A DNA stretch of 10,408 nt from Actinomycetes bacterium (GCA_021816565.1 JAKAXN010000138.1:1-10408); one strand, 5' to 3'; numbered from the stretch's first letter, positions 1 to 5,871 are shown. The notes: a model not told the origin generated them from the letters alone. Translations and numbers: made by a program.

Positions 1-1233
1 CAGGTCCTTCTTCCGGTCGATTATGAAGAAGTAGCCGTCCTCGTCCACGTAGCCGATGTCGCCGGTGTGGAACCAGCCCCCGGCGAAGGCCTCGGCCGTG
101 GCTTCGGGATTGTGGCGGTAGCGGCGCATGGTGTTGAAGCCTCGTACCACCACCTCGCCCGGGTGCTCCGACCCCGGCGGCAGCTGCTCCCCCTGATCGT
201 TCCAGATCTGGGCCTCGACGCCGTAGATCGGCTTGCCCACGCTGTAGATCTTGCGCTCCTTGGCGCTGATGTTGAAGGTGGTGGTCGATGCCGTCTCGGA
301 CAGGCCGTACCCCTCGAGTATCACCACCCCGAAGCGGTGCTCGAAGGCGTCGATCACCTCGGCCGGGATGGGGCCACCGCCGGAGATGCCGACGCGCAGC
401 GACGACAGGTCGTATCGGTCGGCATCGGGATGGTTGAGCAGAGCCACGTACATGGTCGGCACGCCCTCGAAGACCGTGACCCGGTCCCGCTCGATGACCT
501 CGAGCACCCTGGTGGCGTCGAATCGGGGCACCAGCGACATGGTCGCGGCGAAGCGCACGCACACGTTCAGCTCGCTGCTCAGCCCGAACACGTGGAACAG
601 CGGCAGGGCCACCATCACCACGTCGTCCTCCTCGATGCCGAACAGCCGTCCCGGGGTGTCGGCGTTCATGAAGAGCTGGAAGTGGGTGAGCTCGGCCCCC
701 TTCGGCCGGCCGGTCGTGCCCGAGGTGTAGACGATCACAGCGGTGTCGCCCGGGCCGGTGGTCTCGAACGGCGCCGGCTGGTCGGGGTCGGCCAGCAGGA
801 CCTCCACCGGGACGCCGATGCCTTCCGGGCTGGAGGCCCCGGTCTCGGCCACGTACAGGTGCTGCACGCCGGCCGCCGCCGCCCCCTGGGCCGCCTGGGT
901 GGCCACCCCCGACCAGGTGATGAGGGCCCGGGCCCCGGAGTCGAGCAGGTGGTACTCCGTCTCGCGGGGCTTCAGCAGAACGTTGAGAGGCACCGCCACC
1001 GACCCGTTCTTGAGCAGCCCGAAGTACGACACCAGGAACTGCGGGATGTTCGGCAGCTGCAGCGCCACGGCGTCGCCGGGTCCTATCCCGCTCGAGCGGA
1101 TACCGGCGGCGAAACGGTCCGAGAGCTGGTCGAGCTGACTGTACGTGAGCTGCCCGCCGTCGAAGAGGGCAACCGGCTTGCTGGGGTTGGCCCGGGCGGA
1201 TTCTCTCAGGATGGTGGCCAGGTTCAGGCTCAC
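1..1233 (-). CDS. Long-chain acyl-CoA ligase (AMP-dependent synthetase), C-terminus cut off by window edge
   Basis: Adenylate-forming enzyme that would activate a carboxylic acid as acyl-AMP and transfer it to CoA. The 411 codons present cover the large N-terminal domain. Visible motifs are the P-loop YTSGTTGRPKG (about residues 169-179), the substrate-pocket region PLFHVFG (211-217), the GYGLSE motif (308-313), GWFHTGD with the ribose-binding Asp392, and the hinge DRKKDL (406-411). The C-terminal lid domain with its catalytic lysine lies beyond position 1. The start is GTG at 1233-1231, with GGAGG (1246-1242) eight bases upstream; the protein then opens with the usual N-terminal pattern of the family (…LTYSQLDQLSDRFA…). 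It follows the P450 gene on the same strand with 128 bases between, so cotranscription is plausible. Family assignment is firm. The exact substrate (medium/long fatty acid, bile-acid-like or aromatic acid) cannot be told from this part. Confidence 0.93.
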   Translation of the reverse strand, partial: MSLNLATILRESARANPSKPVALFDGGQLTYSQLDQLSDRFAAGIRSSGIGPGDAVALQLPNIPQFLVSYFGLLKNGSVAVPLNVLLKPRETEYHLLDSGARALITWSGVATQAAQGAAAAGVQHLYVAETGASSPEGIGVPVEVLLADPDQPAPFETTGPGDTAVIVYTSGTTGRPKGAELTHFQLFMNADTPGRLFGIEEDDVVMVALPLFHVFGLSSELNVCVRFAATMSLVPRFDATRVLEVIERDRVTVFEGVPTMYVALLNHPDADRYDLSSLRVGISGGGPIPAEVIDAFEHRFGVVILEGYGLSETASTTTFNISAKERKIYSVGKPIYGVEAQIWNDQGEQLPPGSEHPGEVVVRGFNTMRRYRHNPEATAEAFAGGWFHTGDIGYVDEDGYFFIIDRKKDL

Positions 1234-1241
1234 GACCGCAA

Positions 1242-1246
1242 CCTCC
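1242..1246 (-). promoter_or_regulatory. Ribosome binding site of the acyl-CoA ligase gene
   Basis: GGAGG read on the minus strand, eight bases before the GTG at 1233. It decides the GTG start, since no ATG in this frame lies near the expected N-terminus. Confidence 0.65.
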
Positions 1247-1316
1247 GTTCCCCCCGCCCCGGGCGGCCGGGTCGGGGCGACAAGCTCGCCGGGGCCTGAC
1301 GGTAGGCGGGGGGACA

Positions 1317-1350
1317 GGAGCGGGGCAGAGCCGGAAGTCCACTCCGCTCC
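1317..1350 (-). terminator. Weak inverted repeat between P450 and ligase genes
   Basis: GGAGCGG (1317-1323) pairs with CCGCTCC (1344-1350), leaving a 20-base loop, just after the P450 stop codon on the minus strand. There is no U-run and the loop is long, so it could be a weak attenuating hairpin or chance in GC-rich DNA. The rest of the 1234-1361 gap holds only the ligase ribosome site. Confidence 0.2.
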
Positions 1351-1361
1351 GGGCCGCCCGC

Positions 1362-2600
1362 TCAGCCGGTCGGGGGCGCTGCGAAGGCCAGGTGGAGGTG
1401 GAGAGGCCCGGCTATCCCCCCCAGCGGCGACCGCCACTCCGGGGCGCGGGCGACCCGCAGCCCCGGCATGGTCCGGGCCAGCCGGGGCAGGGCCTCCTGC
1501 ATCTCCGCCCGGGCCAGGTTGGCCCCCAGGCAGTGATGGGCCCCGCCGCCGAAGCTGAGCGGCCCCTCCTCCCGGGCCCGGGCCGGCTCGAAGCGGTCGG
1601 GTTCGTCGTAGACCTCCGGATCGCGGTTGGCGGCGGCCAGCGACAGCGACACCAGGGTCCCGGCCGGCAGGGCGTAGCCGCCGATCTCGACGTCGTCGGT
1701 GACGACCCGGGGGATCACCGAGACCACGCTGGCGAAACGCATCACCTCCTCCACCGCAGTCGGCGCCAGAGCCGGGTCCCCGGCCAGCGCGGCCCAGTCC
1801 GCCGGCCGTCGGGCGAAGAGGGTCATGGCCATGCCCAGCTGGTTGCGGGTGGTGTCGTAGCCGGCGAAGAGCAGTCCTCCCAGAAGCGACATCAGCTCGC
1901 GGTCATCGAGGCGGTCGTCGCCGTCGCGCGCCGCTATCAGCTCCGACACCAGGTCGTCCTCCGGCCGGCTCCGGCGCTGGGCCACGAGCTCGCCCAGGTA
2001 GGCGGACAGCTCCTTCTGCGCCGTCTGCACCTCCTCCCGATGCGTAGACAGCTCCAGTGACAAGAGATGGGTCAGCGAGTTCCCCCACCGGGCGAACAGC
2101 GGATGGTCCTGGCGGGGCACGCCCATGAGATGGGCGATCACCTGCACCGGGTAGTGGTCGGCGAAGTCGCCCATGAACTCGCAGGAGCCGGCCGCCGCGA
2201 ACTCCGAGGTCAGCTCGTCCACCAGCTGGCGCATGAACGGCCGGTGGACGTCCGCCGCCCGGGGGGTGAAGGATCTCGACACGAGGCGCCGGATCCGGGT
2301 GTGGTCAGGTCCCTCCTTCGCCAGGAGGGACGCCTCGGCCATGTCGTGGACCGGCCCGTCCGTGACGCCCTGGAGACGGACCAGGTTCATCAGCGAGCTG
2401 TGGGCCCGGCGGTTCCTGAGCAGCTCCTGCACCCCGGACCGGCTCAGGACGGTGGCGCCCATCACCGTGCGCACCACCGGGCTCTGCCGGCGCAGCTCCC
2501 GGATCACCGGATCGGGATCGGCGTGGAAGCCCGGGTCGAAGATGTCGAGGTAGGGAGCCTCTTCGAGGGACCGGGCCGGGGTGCGCTCCACGCTGATCAT
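1362..2600 (-). CDS. Cytochrome P450 (bacterial soluble class)
   Basis: A 412-residue haem monooxygenase, the usual length for soluble bacterial P450s, with no membrane anchor. Diagnostic motifs are all intact: the C-helix HTRIRR (100-105), the I-helix oxygen-activation motif AGYDTT (246-251), the K-helix ExxR (Glu285-Arg288), and the haem loop FGGGAHHCLG (350-359) with the thiolate ligand Cys357. It would need a ferredoxin and reductase, neither of which is in the window. The ATG at 2600 has AGGAGG five bases upstream. The gene has its own probable promoter and an operator-like repeat upstream (2658-2683), and the acyl-CoA ligase follows it. This arrangement would suit oxidation of a lipid, sterol, terpenoid or aromatic compound followed by CoA activation, but the substrate is inference. 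The CYP family number cannot be assigned by eye. Confidence 0.96.
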   Translation of the reverse strand: MISVERTPARSLEEAPYLDIFDPGFHADPDPVIRELRRQSPVVRTVMGATVLSRSGVQELLRNRRAHSSLMNLVRLQGVTDGPVHDMAEASLLAKEGPDHTRIRRLVSRSFTPRAADVHRPFMRQLVDELTSEFAAAGSCEFMGDFADHYPVQVIAHLMGVPRQDHPLFARWGNSLTHLLSLELSTHREEVQTAQKELSAYLGELVAQRRSRPEDDLVSELIAARDGDDRLDDRELMSLLGGLLFAGYDTTRNQLGMAMTLFARRPADWAALAGDPALAPTAVEEVMRFASVVSVIPRVVTDDVEIGGYALPAGTLVSLSLAAANRDPEVYDEPDRFEPARAREEGPLSFGGGAHHCLGANLARAEMQEALPRLARTMPGLRVARAPEWRSPLGGIAGPLHLHLAFAAPPTG

Positions 2601-2605
2601 GGCTG

Positions 2606-2611
2606 CCTCCT
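2606..2611 (-). promoter_or_regulatory. Ribosome binding site of the P450 gene
   Basis: AGGAGG on the minus strand, five bases before the ATG at 2600. One of the strongest ribosome sites in the window, and it fixes the start. Confidence 0.75.
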
Positions 2612-2645
2612 GGGCGGGACCGCACCGGTGGCGGCCCTGCCGCCC

Positions 2646-2651
2646 ACCCTA
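2646..2651 (-). promoter_or_regulatory. Candidate -10 box of the P450 promoter
   Basis: TAGGGT on the minus strand fits the loose TANNNT pattern of actinobacterial -10 elements and would start transcription near 2639, giving a leader of about 38 bases containing the AGGAGG. The -35 region (about 2669-2674, CCAACA) is poor and is occupied by the repeat at 2658-2683, as expected for a regulated promoter. This is inference from position and pattern only. Confidence 0.35.
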
Positions 2652-2657
2652 CATCAT

Positions 2658-2683
2658 TGCAACAGCCGTGTTGGATTGTTGCA
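2658..2683. promoter_or_regulatory. Operator-like triple repeat upstream of the P450 gene
   Basis: TGCAACA at 2658-2664 is the exact reverse complement of TGTTGCA at 2677-2683. A third near-copy, TGTTGGA, sits at 2669-2675 in the same orientation as the latter. The outer pair forms an inverted repeat with 12 bases between; the inner pair forms a shorter one (CAACA, 4 bases, TGTTG). This AT-richer island stands out from its surroundings and lies about 7 bases upstream of the candidate -10 box of the P450 gene. It resembles a binding site for a dimeric helix-turn-helix regulator, but no regulator gene is in the window. Confidence 0.5.
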
Positions 2684-2701
2684 CATTCTCCGGGACGCGA
2701 C

Positions 2702-2737
2702 GGTGGGGGTCTCCCGTGCACCCGGGAGACCCCCACC
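2702..2737 (-). terminator. Perfect 15-bp hairpin, probable terminator
   Basis: GGTGGGGGTCTCCCG (2702-2716) is perfectly complementary to 2723-2737, with a six-base loop. It starts 17 bases past the stop codon of the small membrane peptide gene and lies upstream of the P450 promoter, so it most likely ends the methyltransferase/small-peptide transcript and insulates the P450. There is no U-tract on either side, which is common for actinobacterial hairpin terminators. Confidence 0.65.
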
Positions 2738-2754
2738 TGACCGCCACGGCCGGC

Positions 2755-2853
2755 CTAGTCGGACGTGAGCTCTTCGACCACCCAGTCCACCATTACGGCC
2801 AGCAGGCAGGCTGTGGCCCCGAGGAGCAGACCGACGCGAGCTTCGGTTCCCAT
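2755..2853 (-). CDS. Small single-pass membrane peptide, 32 residues, unknown function
   Basis: An ATG at 2853 opens a 33-codon frame ending in TAG. Support for it being real: AAGGAG (2868-2863) lies nine bases upstream, one of the best ribosome sites in the window, and a strong hairpin follows 17 bases after the stop. The product has a short polar N-terminus (MGTEAR), one hydrophobic segment from about residue 7 to 26 (VGLLLGATACLLAVMVDWVV) and an acidic tail (EELTSD), the layout of a single transmembrane helix. It begins 54 bases after the stop of the methyltransferase gene on the same strand, so the two are probably cotranscribed. I recognise no family. Its size is like that of small regulatory or accessory subunits of membrane complexes, but no partner is evident. 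Confidence 0.6.
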   Translation of the reverse strand: MGTEARVGLLLGATACLLAVMVDWVVEELTSD

Positions 2854-2862
2854 ATGACGTGA

Positions 2863-2868
2863 CTCCTT
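2863..2868 (-). promoter_or_regulatory. Ribosome binding site of the small membrane peptide gene
   Basis: AAGGAG on the minus strand, nine bases before the ATG at 2853. This site is the main reason for calling a gene in what would otherwise be a 307-base gap between the methyltransferase and P450 genes. Confidence 0.6.
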
Positions 2869-2907
2869 CTCTAGGTGAGCGTCTGATGGGTACCCCGACG
2901 TCAGCCG

Positions 2908-3699
2908 TCAAAACGGGAAGTGGGAGGCGGCCGGGGGTCGGAGCAGCCGGGCGGCCACGCCCCTCAGATCGCCGTCCTCGTCGTGCCAGGCCTCGGCCGG
3001 GGCGAAGCCGGCCGACTCCAACTCCGGTTCCAGCCCGCGGTCCTGGTCGCCACCCACCTCGACCACCAGCCACCCGCCCGGGCGGAGCAGCGCCGCGGCG
3101 CTACGCACCAACCGGCGCAGCAGGTCCAGACCGTCGCCGCCGCCGTCGAGGGCCCGACGGGGCTCGAAGCGCTGCACGTCGGCCGGGAGGAACCCGATGG
3201 CCGCGGTGGGCACGTAGGGCGCCACCGCGCTGACCACGTCGAACGCGCCGCCCCGCAGCGCCGCGCCGAGGTCGCACACCACGGCCGGCACCCCGTTGCG
3301 GACGGCGCAGCGCGCCGCTACTGGATCGATGTCGGTGGCGGCCACCTCGGCTCCGGGGACGGCCTCGAGCAGGTAGCGGCCCACTGCGGCGGACCCGCAG
3401 CACACATCGGCGGCCCGGCCCCCGGCCGGGAGCAGCCGTCCGGCCCGCCGGGCCAGCTCCTCGGTCTGGTGCCGGGGGACGTACACCCCGGGGTCCACCA
3501 CCACGTCGATCCCGCAGAAGGACACCGACCCGACGATCCATGCCAGCGGCTCGCCCCGGCCCCGCCGCTCGACCCACCCCTCGAGCGTCGGGCGGTCGGG
3601 CGCCCGGCGGACCATCTCCTCGGCCTCCTCGTCGGCGGCCACGCAGCCGGCCACCCCCAGCCTGTTCTGCACGGATCGCTCGAGCTCCGGGTCGCGCAT
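2908..3699 (-). CDS. PrmC/HemK-related class I SAM methyltransferase (putative protein-glutamine N5 type)
   Basis: A 263-residue protein related to PrmC, which methylates the GGQ glutamine of release factors. The N-terminal signature GEPLAWIVGSVSFCG (49-63) and the following VPRHQTEEL (74-82) match the PrmC pattern, and the SAM-binding loop is DVCCGSAAVG (98-107). The catalytic NPPY of true PrmC is replaced by VAPY (159-162), followed by VPTAAIGFLP, RRALDGGGDGLD and a C-terminal strand region. This fits the actinobacterial PrmC-like subfamily whose substrate is unknown rather than the housekeeping enzyme, and no release-factor gene is adjacent. The start is ATG 3699, with no clear ribosome site, so the transcript may be leaderless. 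The frame stays open far upstream by chance, antisense to the next genes. The gene is divergent from the carboxypeptidase gene. Confidence 0.85.
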   Translation of the reverse strand: MRDPELERSVQNRLGVAGCVAADEEAEEMVRRAPDRPTLEGWVERRGRGEPLAWIVGSVSFCGIDVVVDPGVYVPRHQTEELARRAGRLLPAGGRAADVCCGSAAVGRYLLEAVPGAEVAATDIDPVAARCAVRNGVPAVVCDLGAALRGGAFDVVSAVAPYVPTAAIGFLPADVQRFEPRRALDGGGDGLDLLRRLVRSAAALLRPGGWLVVEVGGDQDRGLEPELESAGFAPAEAWHDEDGDLRGVAARLLRPPAASHFPF

Positions 3700-3732
3700 G
3701 CGAAGGCCAGTCTGCCCGCACGGTCCCGGCGG

Positions 3733-3751
3733 CGGGAATTCCCGGCGCCGG
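3733..3751. promoter_or_regulatory. Overlapping palindromes in the divergent intergenic region
   Basis: CGGGAATTCCCG (3733-3744) and CCGGCGCCGG (3742-3751) are perfect palindromes that overlap by three bases, in the 108-base space between the methyltransferase and carboxypeptidase starts. The position would suit a shared operator for the two divergent genes. GC-rich palindromes arise easily by chance; the AT-centred first one is the more notable. No convincing -10/-35 pair is seen for either gene. Confidence 0.3.
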
Positions 3752-3807
3752 CCCGGCTCCGGGGATGACCGAGGCGCCGGGGCGGATTGTGCCACGCTGG
3801 TCGGCCT

Positions 3808-5085
3808 ATGGCCGGACGGCACCGTAGATCCAGCAATCTCAAGTTCGCGACCCGCCAGCGCCGGCGCGTGCCGGTCAGGCTGCTGGCCTTCGTGGCGGGG
3901 CTGATCGTGGTGGTCGTCGCCGTGATCCTGGCGCTGGCCGAGACCAGCCCGGTGCCGGCCCTCACGGTGCGCCGGGCGCTGCCCGCGTCCGTGCGCTTCC
4001 CCGGACCGCCGCCCGCCCCGGCCTGGCCCGGAGGCGGCGAAGCGGCGGCGGAGGTCCAGGGCCTCGGGTCGCTCGGGACCTCCGGCCCGCAGAAGCCGGT
4101 GCCCATCGCCAGCGTGACCAAGATCATGACCGCCTACGTGGTGCTCCAGGACCACCCGGTGAAGGTCGGCCAGGGCGGCTTCCAGGTCACCATCAGCGCG
4201 GCCGACGTCGCCGACTACAAGCGCCGGCTGGCCGCCGGAGAGCTGGTGGCCCCGGTGACGGCCGGCGAGACGATCAACGAGGTCCAGCTGTTGCAGGCGC
4301 TGCTGGTGGCCTCCGCCAACAACGTGGCGCCGGTCCTCGCCGATTTCGACGCCGGCTCCGTCCCCGCCTTCGTCGCCAGGATGAACGCCGAAGCCCACCG
4401 TCTGGGCATGACCCACACGACCTACGCCGGGGTCAGCGGGATCTCCCCGGCGACGGTCTCCACCGCCGCCGACCAGCTGAAGCTGGCAGCTGCGGCCATG
4501 GCCGACCCGGTGTTCGCCCGGACGGTGGCCATGACGTCGGCGACCGTCCCGGTCGCCGGGGTGCTGGCCAACTTCAACCGGGCCATCGGCACCGGGGGCT
4601 ACGTCGGCATCAAGGCCGGCTCGGACCCCACCGCCGGGGGCTGCCTGGTCTTCGCCAACCACCAGACGGTGGGCGGCCACCCGGTGACCATCCTGGGGGT
4701 GGTGCTCGGGCAGGCGCCCGGCCACGCCTCTACCGCACTGCTGGCGGCCGCCGCCCAGAGTGCCGCCGACGGCATCGTCCACTCGGTCACCGCCTCGCTC
4801 CACCTCGCCACCATCCTGCCGGCCGGCTCGGTCGTGGCCACCGTGAGCAACCGGCAGGGTGCGAGCTCGCCGGCCCGCACCTCCGCCGCCGTCCAGGCCG
4901 TCGGCTGGGGTGGCCTCCACATCCCCGTGGACGTCACGCTGCTGCCGGTCGGGCGCACCGCCGGAGCGGGCACCCCGGTGGCCCGGGTCAGCGTGGCGTC
5001 CGGCACGCCGGCGAGCACCACGGCCGGGACGGCGGCCCCGGTACCGGCCGTGTCGTTCTCCTGGAGGGTCGAACATGTCCTGTGA
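3808..5085 (+). CDS. Membrane-anchored D-alanyl-D-alanine carboxypeptidase family protein (S11)
   Basis: A 425-residue serine peptidase homologue of the low-molecular-mass penicillin-binding protein type, which trims the terminal D-Ala of peptidoglycan stem peptides outside the membrane. A basic N-terminus is followed by one transmembrane segment (about 21-44), then a Pro/Ala-rich linker. The S11 motifs are SxxK as SVTK (Ser102-Lys105), SxN as SAN (169-171), and the third box KAG (269-271) where KTG is usual. A β-rich C-terminal domain follows from about residue 340. I chose ATG 3808; a TTG at 3787 in the same frame would add seven residues, and neither has a strong ribosome site. The VOC gene follows within 24 bases. 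Family assignment is firm; full activity is uncertain because of the KAG change. Confidence 0.9.
   Translation: MAGRHRRSSNLKFATRQRRRVPVRLLAFVAGLIVVVVAVILALAETSPVPALTVRRALPASVRFPGPPPAPAWPGGGEAAAEVQGLGSLGTSGPQKPVPIASVTKIMTAYVVLQDHPVKVGQGGFQVTISAADVADYKRRLAAGELVAPVTAGETINEVQLLQALLVASANNVAPVLADFDAGSVPAFVARMNAEAHRLGMTHTTYAGVSGISPATVSTAADQLKLAAAAMADPVFARTVAMTSATVPVAGVLANFNRAIGTGGYVGIKAGSDPTAGGCLVFANHQTVGGHPVTILGVVLGQAPGHASTALLAAAAQSAADGIVHSVTASLHLATILPAGSVVATVSNRQGASSPARTSAAVQAVGWGGLHIPVDVTLLPVGRTAGAGTPVARVSVASGTPASTTAGTAAPVPAVSFSWRVEHVL
5063..5068 (+). promoter_or_regulatory. Strong ribosome site inside the 3' end of the carboxypeptidase gene
   Basis: GGAGGG, six bases before the ATG at 5075. That ATG opens the mini-ORF, not the VOC frame. 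The site is 41 bases from the VOC GTG at 5110, too far to serve it directly. Confidence 0.5.
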
Positions 5086-5113
5086 CGCCTCCCGGCGGTG
5101 GTGGCGGCCGTGA
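5075..5113 (+). CDS. Possible 12-residue leader mini-ORF coupled to the VOC gene
   Basis: The frame ATG…TGA encodes MSCDASRRWWRP. It has a near-ideal GGAGGG site six bases upstream, overlaps the last 11 bases of the carboxypeptidase gene, and its stop overlaps the VOC start codon as GTGA (5110-5113). That geometry is typical of translational coupling: ribosomes finishing the mini-ORF could restart at the VOC GTG, which has only a weak site of its own. It may instead be chance, or the true VOC start displaced by a one-base sequence error, since the two frames differ by one base. The peptide itself suggests no function. Confidence 0.3.
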   Translation: MSCDASRRWWRP

Positions 5114-5808
5114 CCTGGACCCGCCTGAGACAGGTGGCGCTGGTCGTCGCCGACCTGGACGCCGCGGTGGGCGACCTCCGGAGCGCTCTCGGGCTCAGCG
5201 TCGCCTACCGGGACCCGGCGGTGGCGGCGTTCGGCCTGGTCAACGCGGTGCTGCCTCTCGGCACCCAGTTCGTGGAGGTCGTGTCCCCGGCCCGGGAGCA
5301 CACCGCCGCCGGCCGGCAGCTCCAGAGGCTGGGCGGCGACGGGGGCTACATGGTGATCTGCCACACCGACGACCACGGGCGACTCCACCGCCGGGTCCGC
5401 GACCTGGGCGTCCGGGTGGCCTTCGAGGCGGAGGAGGGCGGGTACCGCATCATGCAGCTCCACCCGGCCGACACCGGCGGCTCGTTCCTCGAGGTCGACT
5501 ACCAGCCCGGCGGTGAGGACCCGTGGGGGCCGTGGCACCCGGCCGGGCCGGACTGGCAGCGGTCCAGCCGCATCCGGGCGACGATATCGGGGGTCACGGT
5601 CGGTTCGTTGCAGCCGGAGCGGACGGCCCGCCGGTGGTCGGAGATCCTGGAGATCGACCTGCAGGACGACGGGCGGACCCTGGGTCTCGACAACGCCACG
5701 GTGCGCTTCGTGGCCGGCCCCCACGACAGCCTGACCGGGGTGACGGTGACCGGAGCCGGCCTGCAGCAGCCGGTCACCATCTGCGGCGTGGAGTTCTCCC
5801 CCGGGTAG
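5110..5808 (+). CDS. VOC/glyoxalase-fold protein, two modules, metal site incomplete
   Basis: A 232-residue cytosolic protein built of βαβββ modules. The first half reads RLRQVALVVADLDAAV…FVEVVSP and GYMVICHTDD…FLEVDY; the second half (about 157-232) restarts with ISGVTVGSLQPERTARRWSEIL and is a degenerate repeat. In glyoxalase I the metal ligands are His, Glu, His, Glu. Here the equivalent positions appear to be Gln8, Glu56, Gly79/Tyr80 and Glu128, so both His are missing and metal catalysis of the glyoxalase kind is doubtful. It could be a binding protein, a lyase-like enzyme or a resistance-type VOC protein. GTG 5110 was chosen because the first strand begins right after it; GTG 5098 and 5101 are alternatives. 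It probably shares a transcript with the carboxypeptidase gene. Confidence 0.85.
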   Translation: MTWTRLRQVALVVADLDAAVGDLRSALGLSVAYRDPAVAAFGLVNAVLPLGTQFVEVVSPAREHTAAGRQLQRLGGDGGYMVICHTDDHGRLHRRVRDLGVRVAFEAEEGGYRIMQLHPADTGGSFLEVDYQPGGEDPWGPWHPAGPDWQRSSRIRATISGVTVGSLQPERTARRWSEILEIDLQDDGRTLGLDNATVRFVAGPHDSLTGVTVTGAGLQQPVTICGVEFSPG

Positions 5809-5813
5809 GCCCA

Positions 5814-5843
5814 CCGGAGCGGGCGGGCGGGACGCCGCTCCGG
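5814..5843 (+). terminator. GC-rich hairpin after the VOC gene
   Basis: CCGGAGCGG (5814-5822) pairs perfectly with CCGCTCCGG (5835-5843) around a 12-base loop. It begins five bases after the VOC stop codon and before the promoter-like motif of the FNT gene. No U-tract. Its position supports a transcription end for the carboxypeptidase-VOC unit. Confidence 0.5.
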
Positions 5844-5848
5844 GGCCG

Positions 5849-5860
5849 GATGTGGGTAGT
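5849..5860 (+). promoter_or_regulatory. Promoter-like GATGTGGGTAGT motif before the FNT gene
   Basis: The 12-base word is identical to the one at 7872-7883 and ends 11 bases before the ATG at 5872. GGGTA is the -10 core of SigB/SigF-type stress sigma factors in actinobacteria, but I find no matching GTTT-like -35 box, so the sigma class is open. If it is a -10 element, the transcript would start only a few bases before the ATG, which agrees with the lack of a well-spaced ribosome site. Confidence 0.4.
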
Positions 5861-5871
5861 GATCACGGGGA

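Noticed and set aside
67..1299. 410-codon plus-strand frame
   Set aside because: Antisense to the acyl-CoA ligase, which has all its motifs on the minus strand; the plus-strand product is low-complexity and His/Arg/Gly-rich.
3700..5814. Very long minus-strand open frame (968 codons in total) continuing upstream of the methyltransferase
   Set aside because: It is antisense to the carboxypeptidase and VOC genes, whose motifs are clear. The translation there is Gly/Arg/His/Asp-rich without domain character, typical of open antisense frames in high-GC DNA. Only the part from the ATG at 3699 is real.
5849..5871. Firm SigB/SigF promoter call for the GGGTAG motif
   Set aside because: No GTTT-like -35 box at 14-16 bases upstream of either exact copy, so only a promoter-like motif of unknown sigma class is reported.
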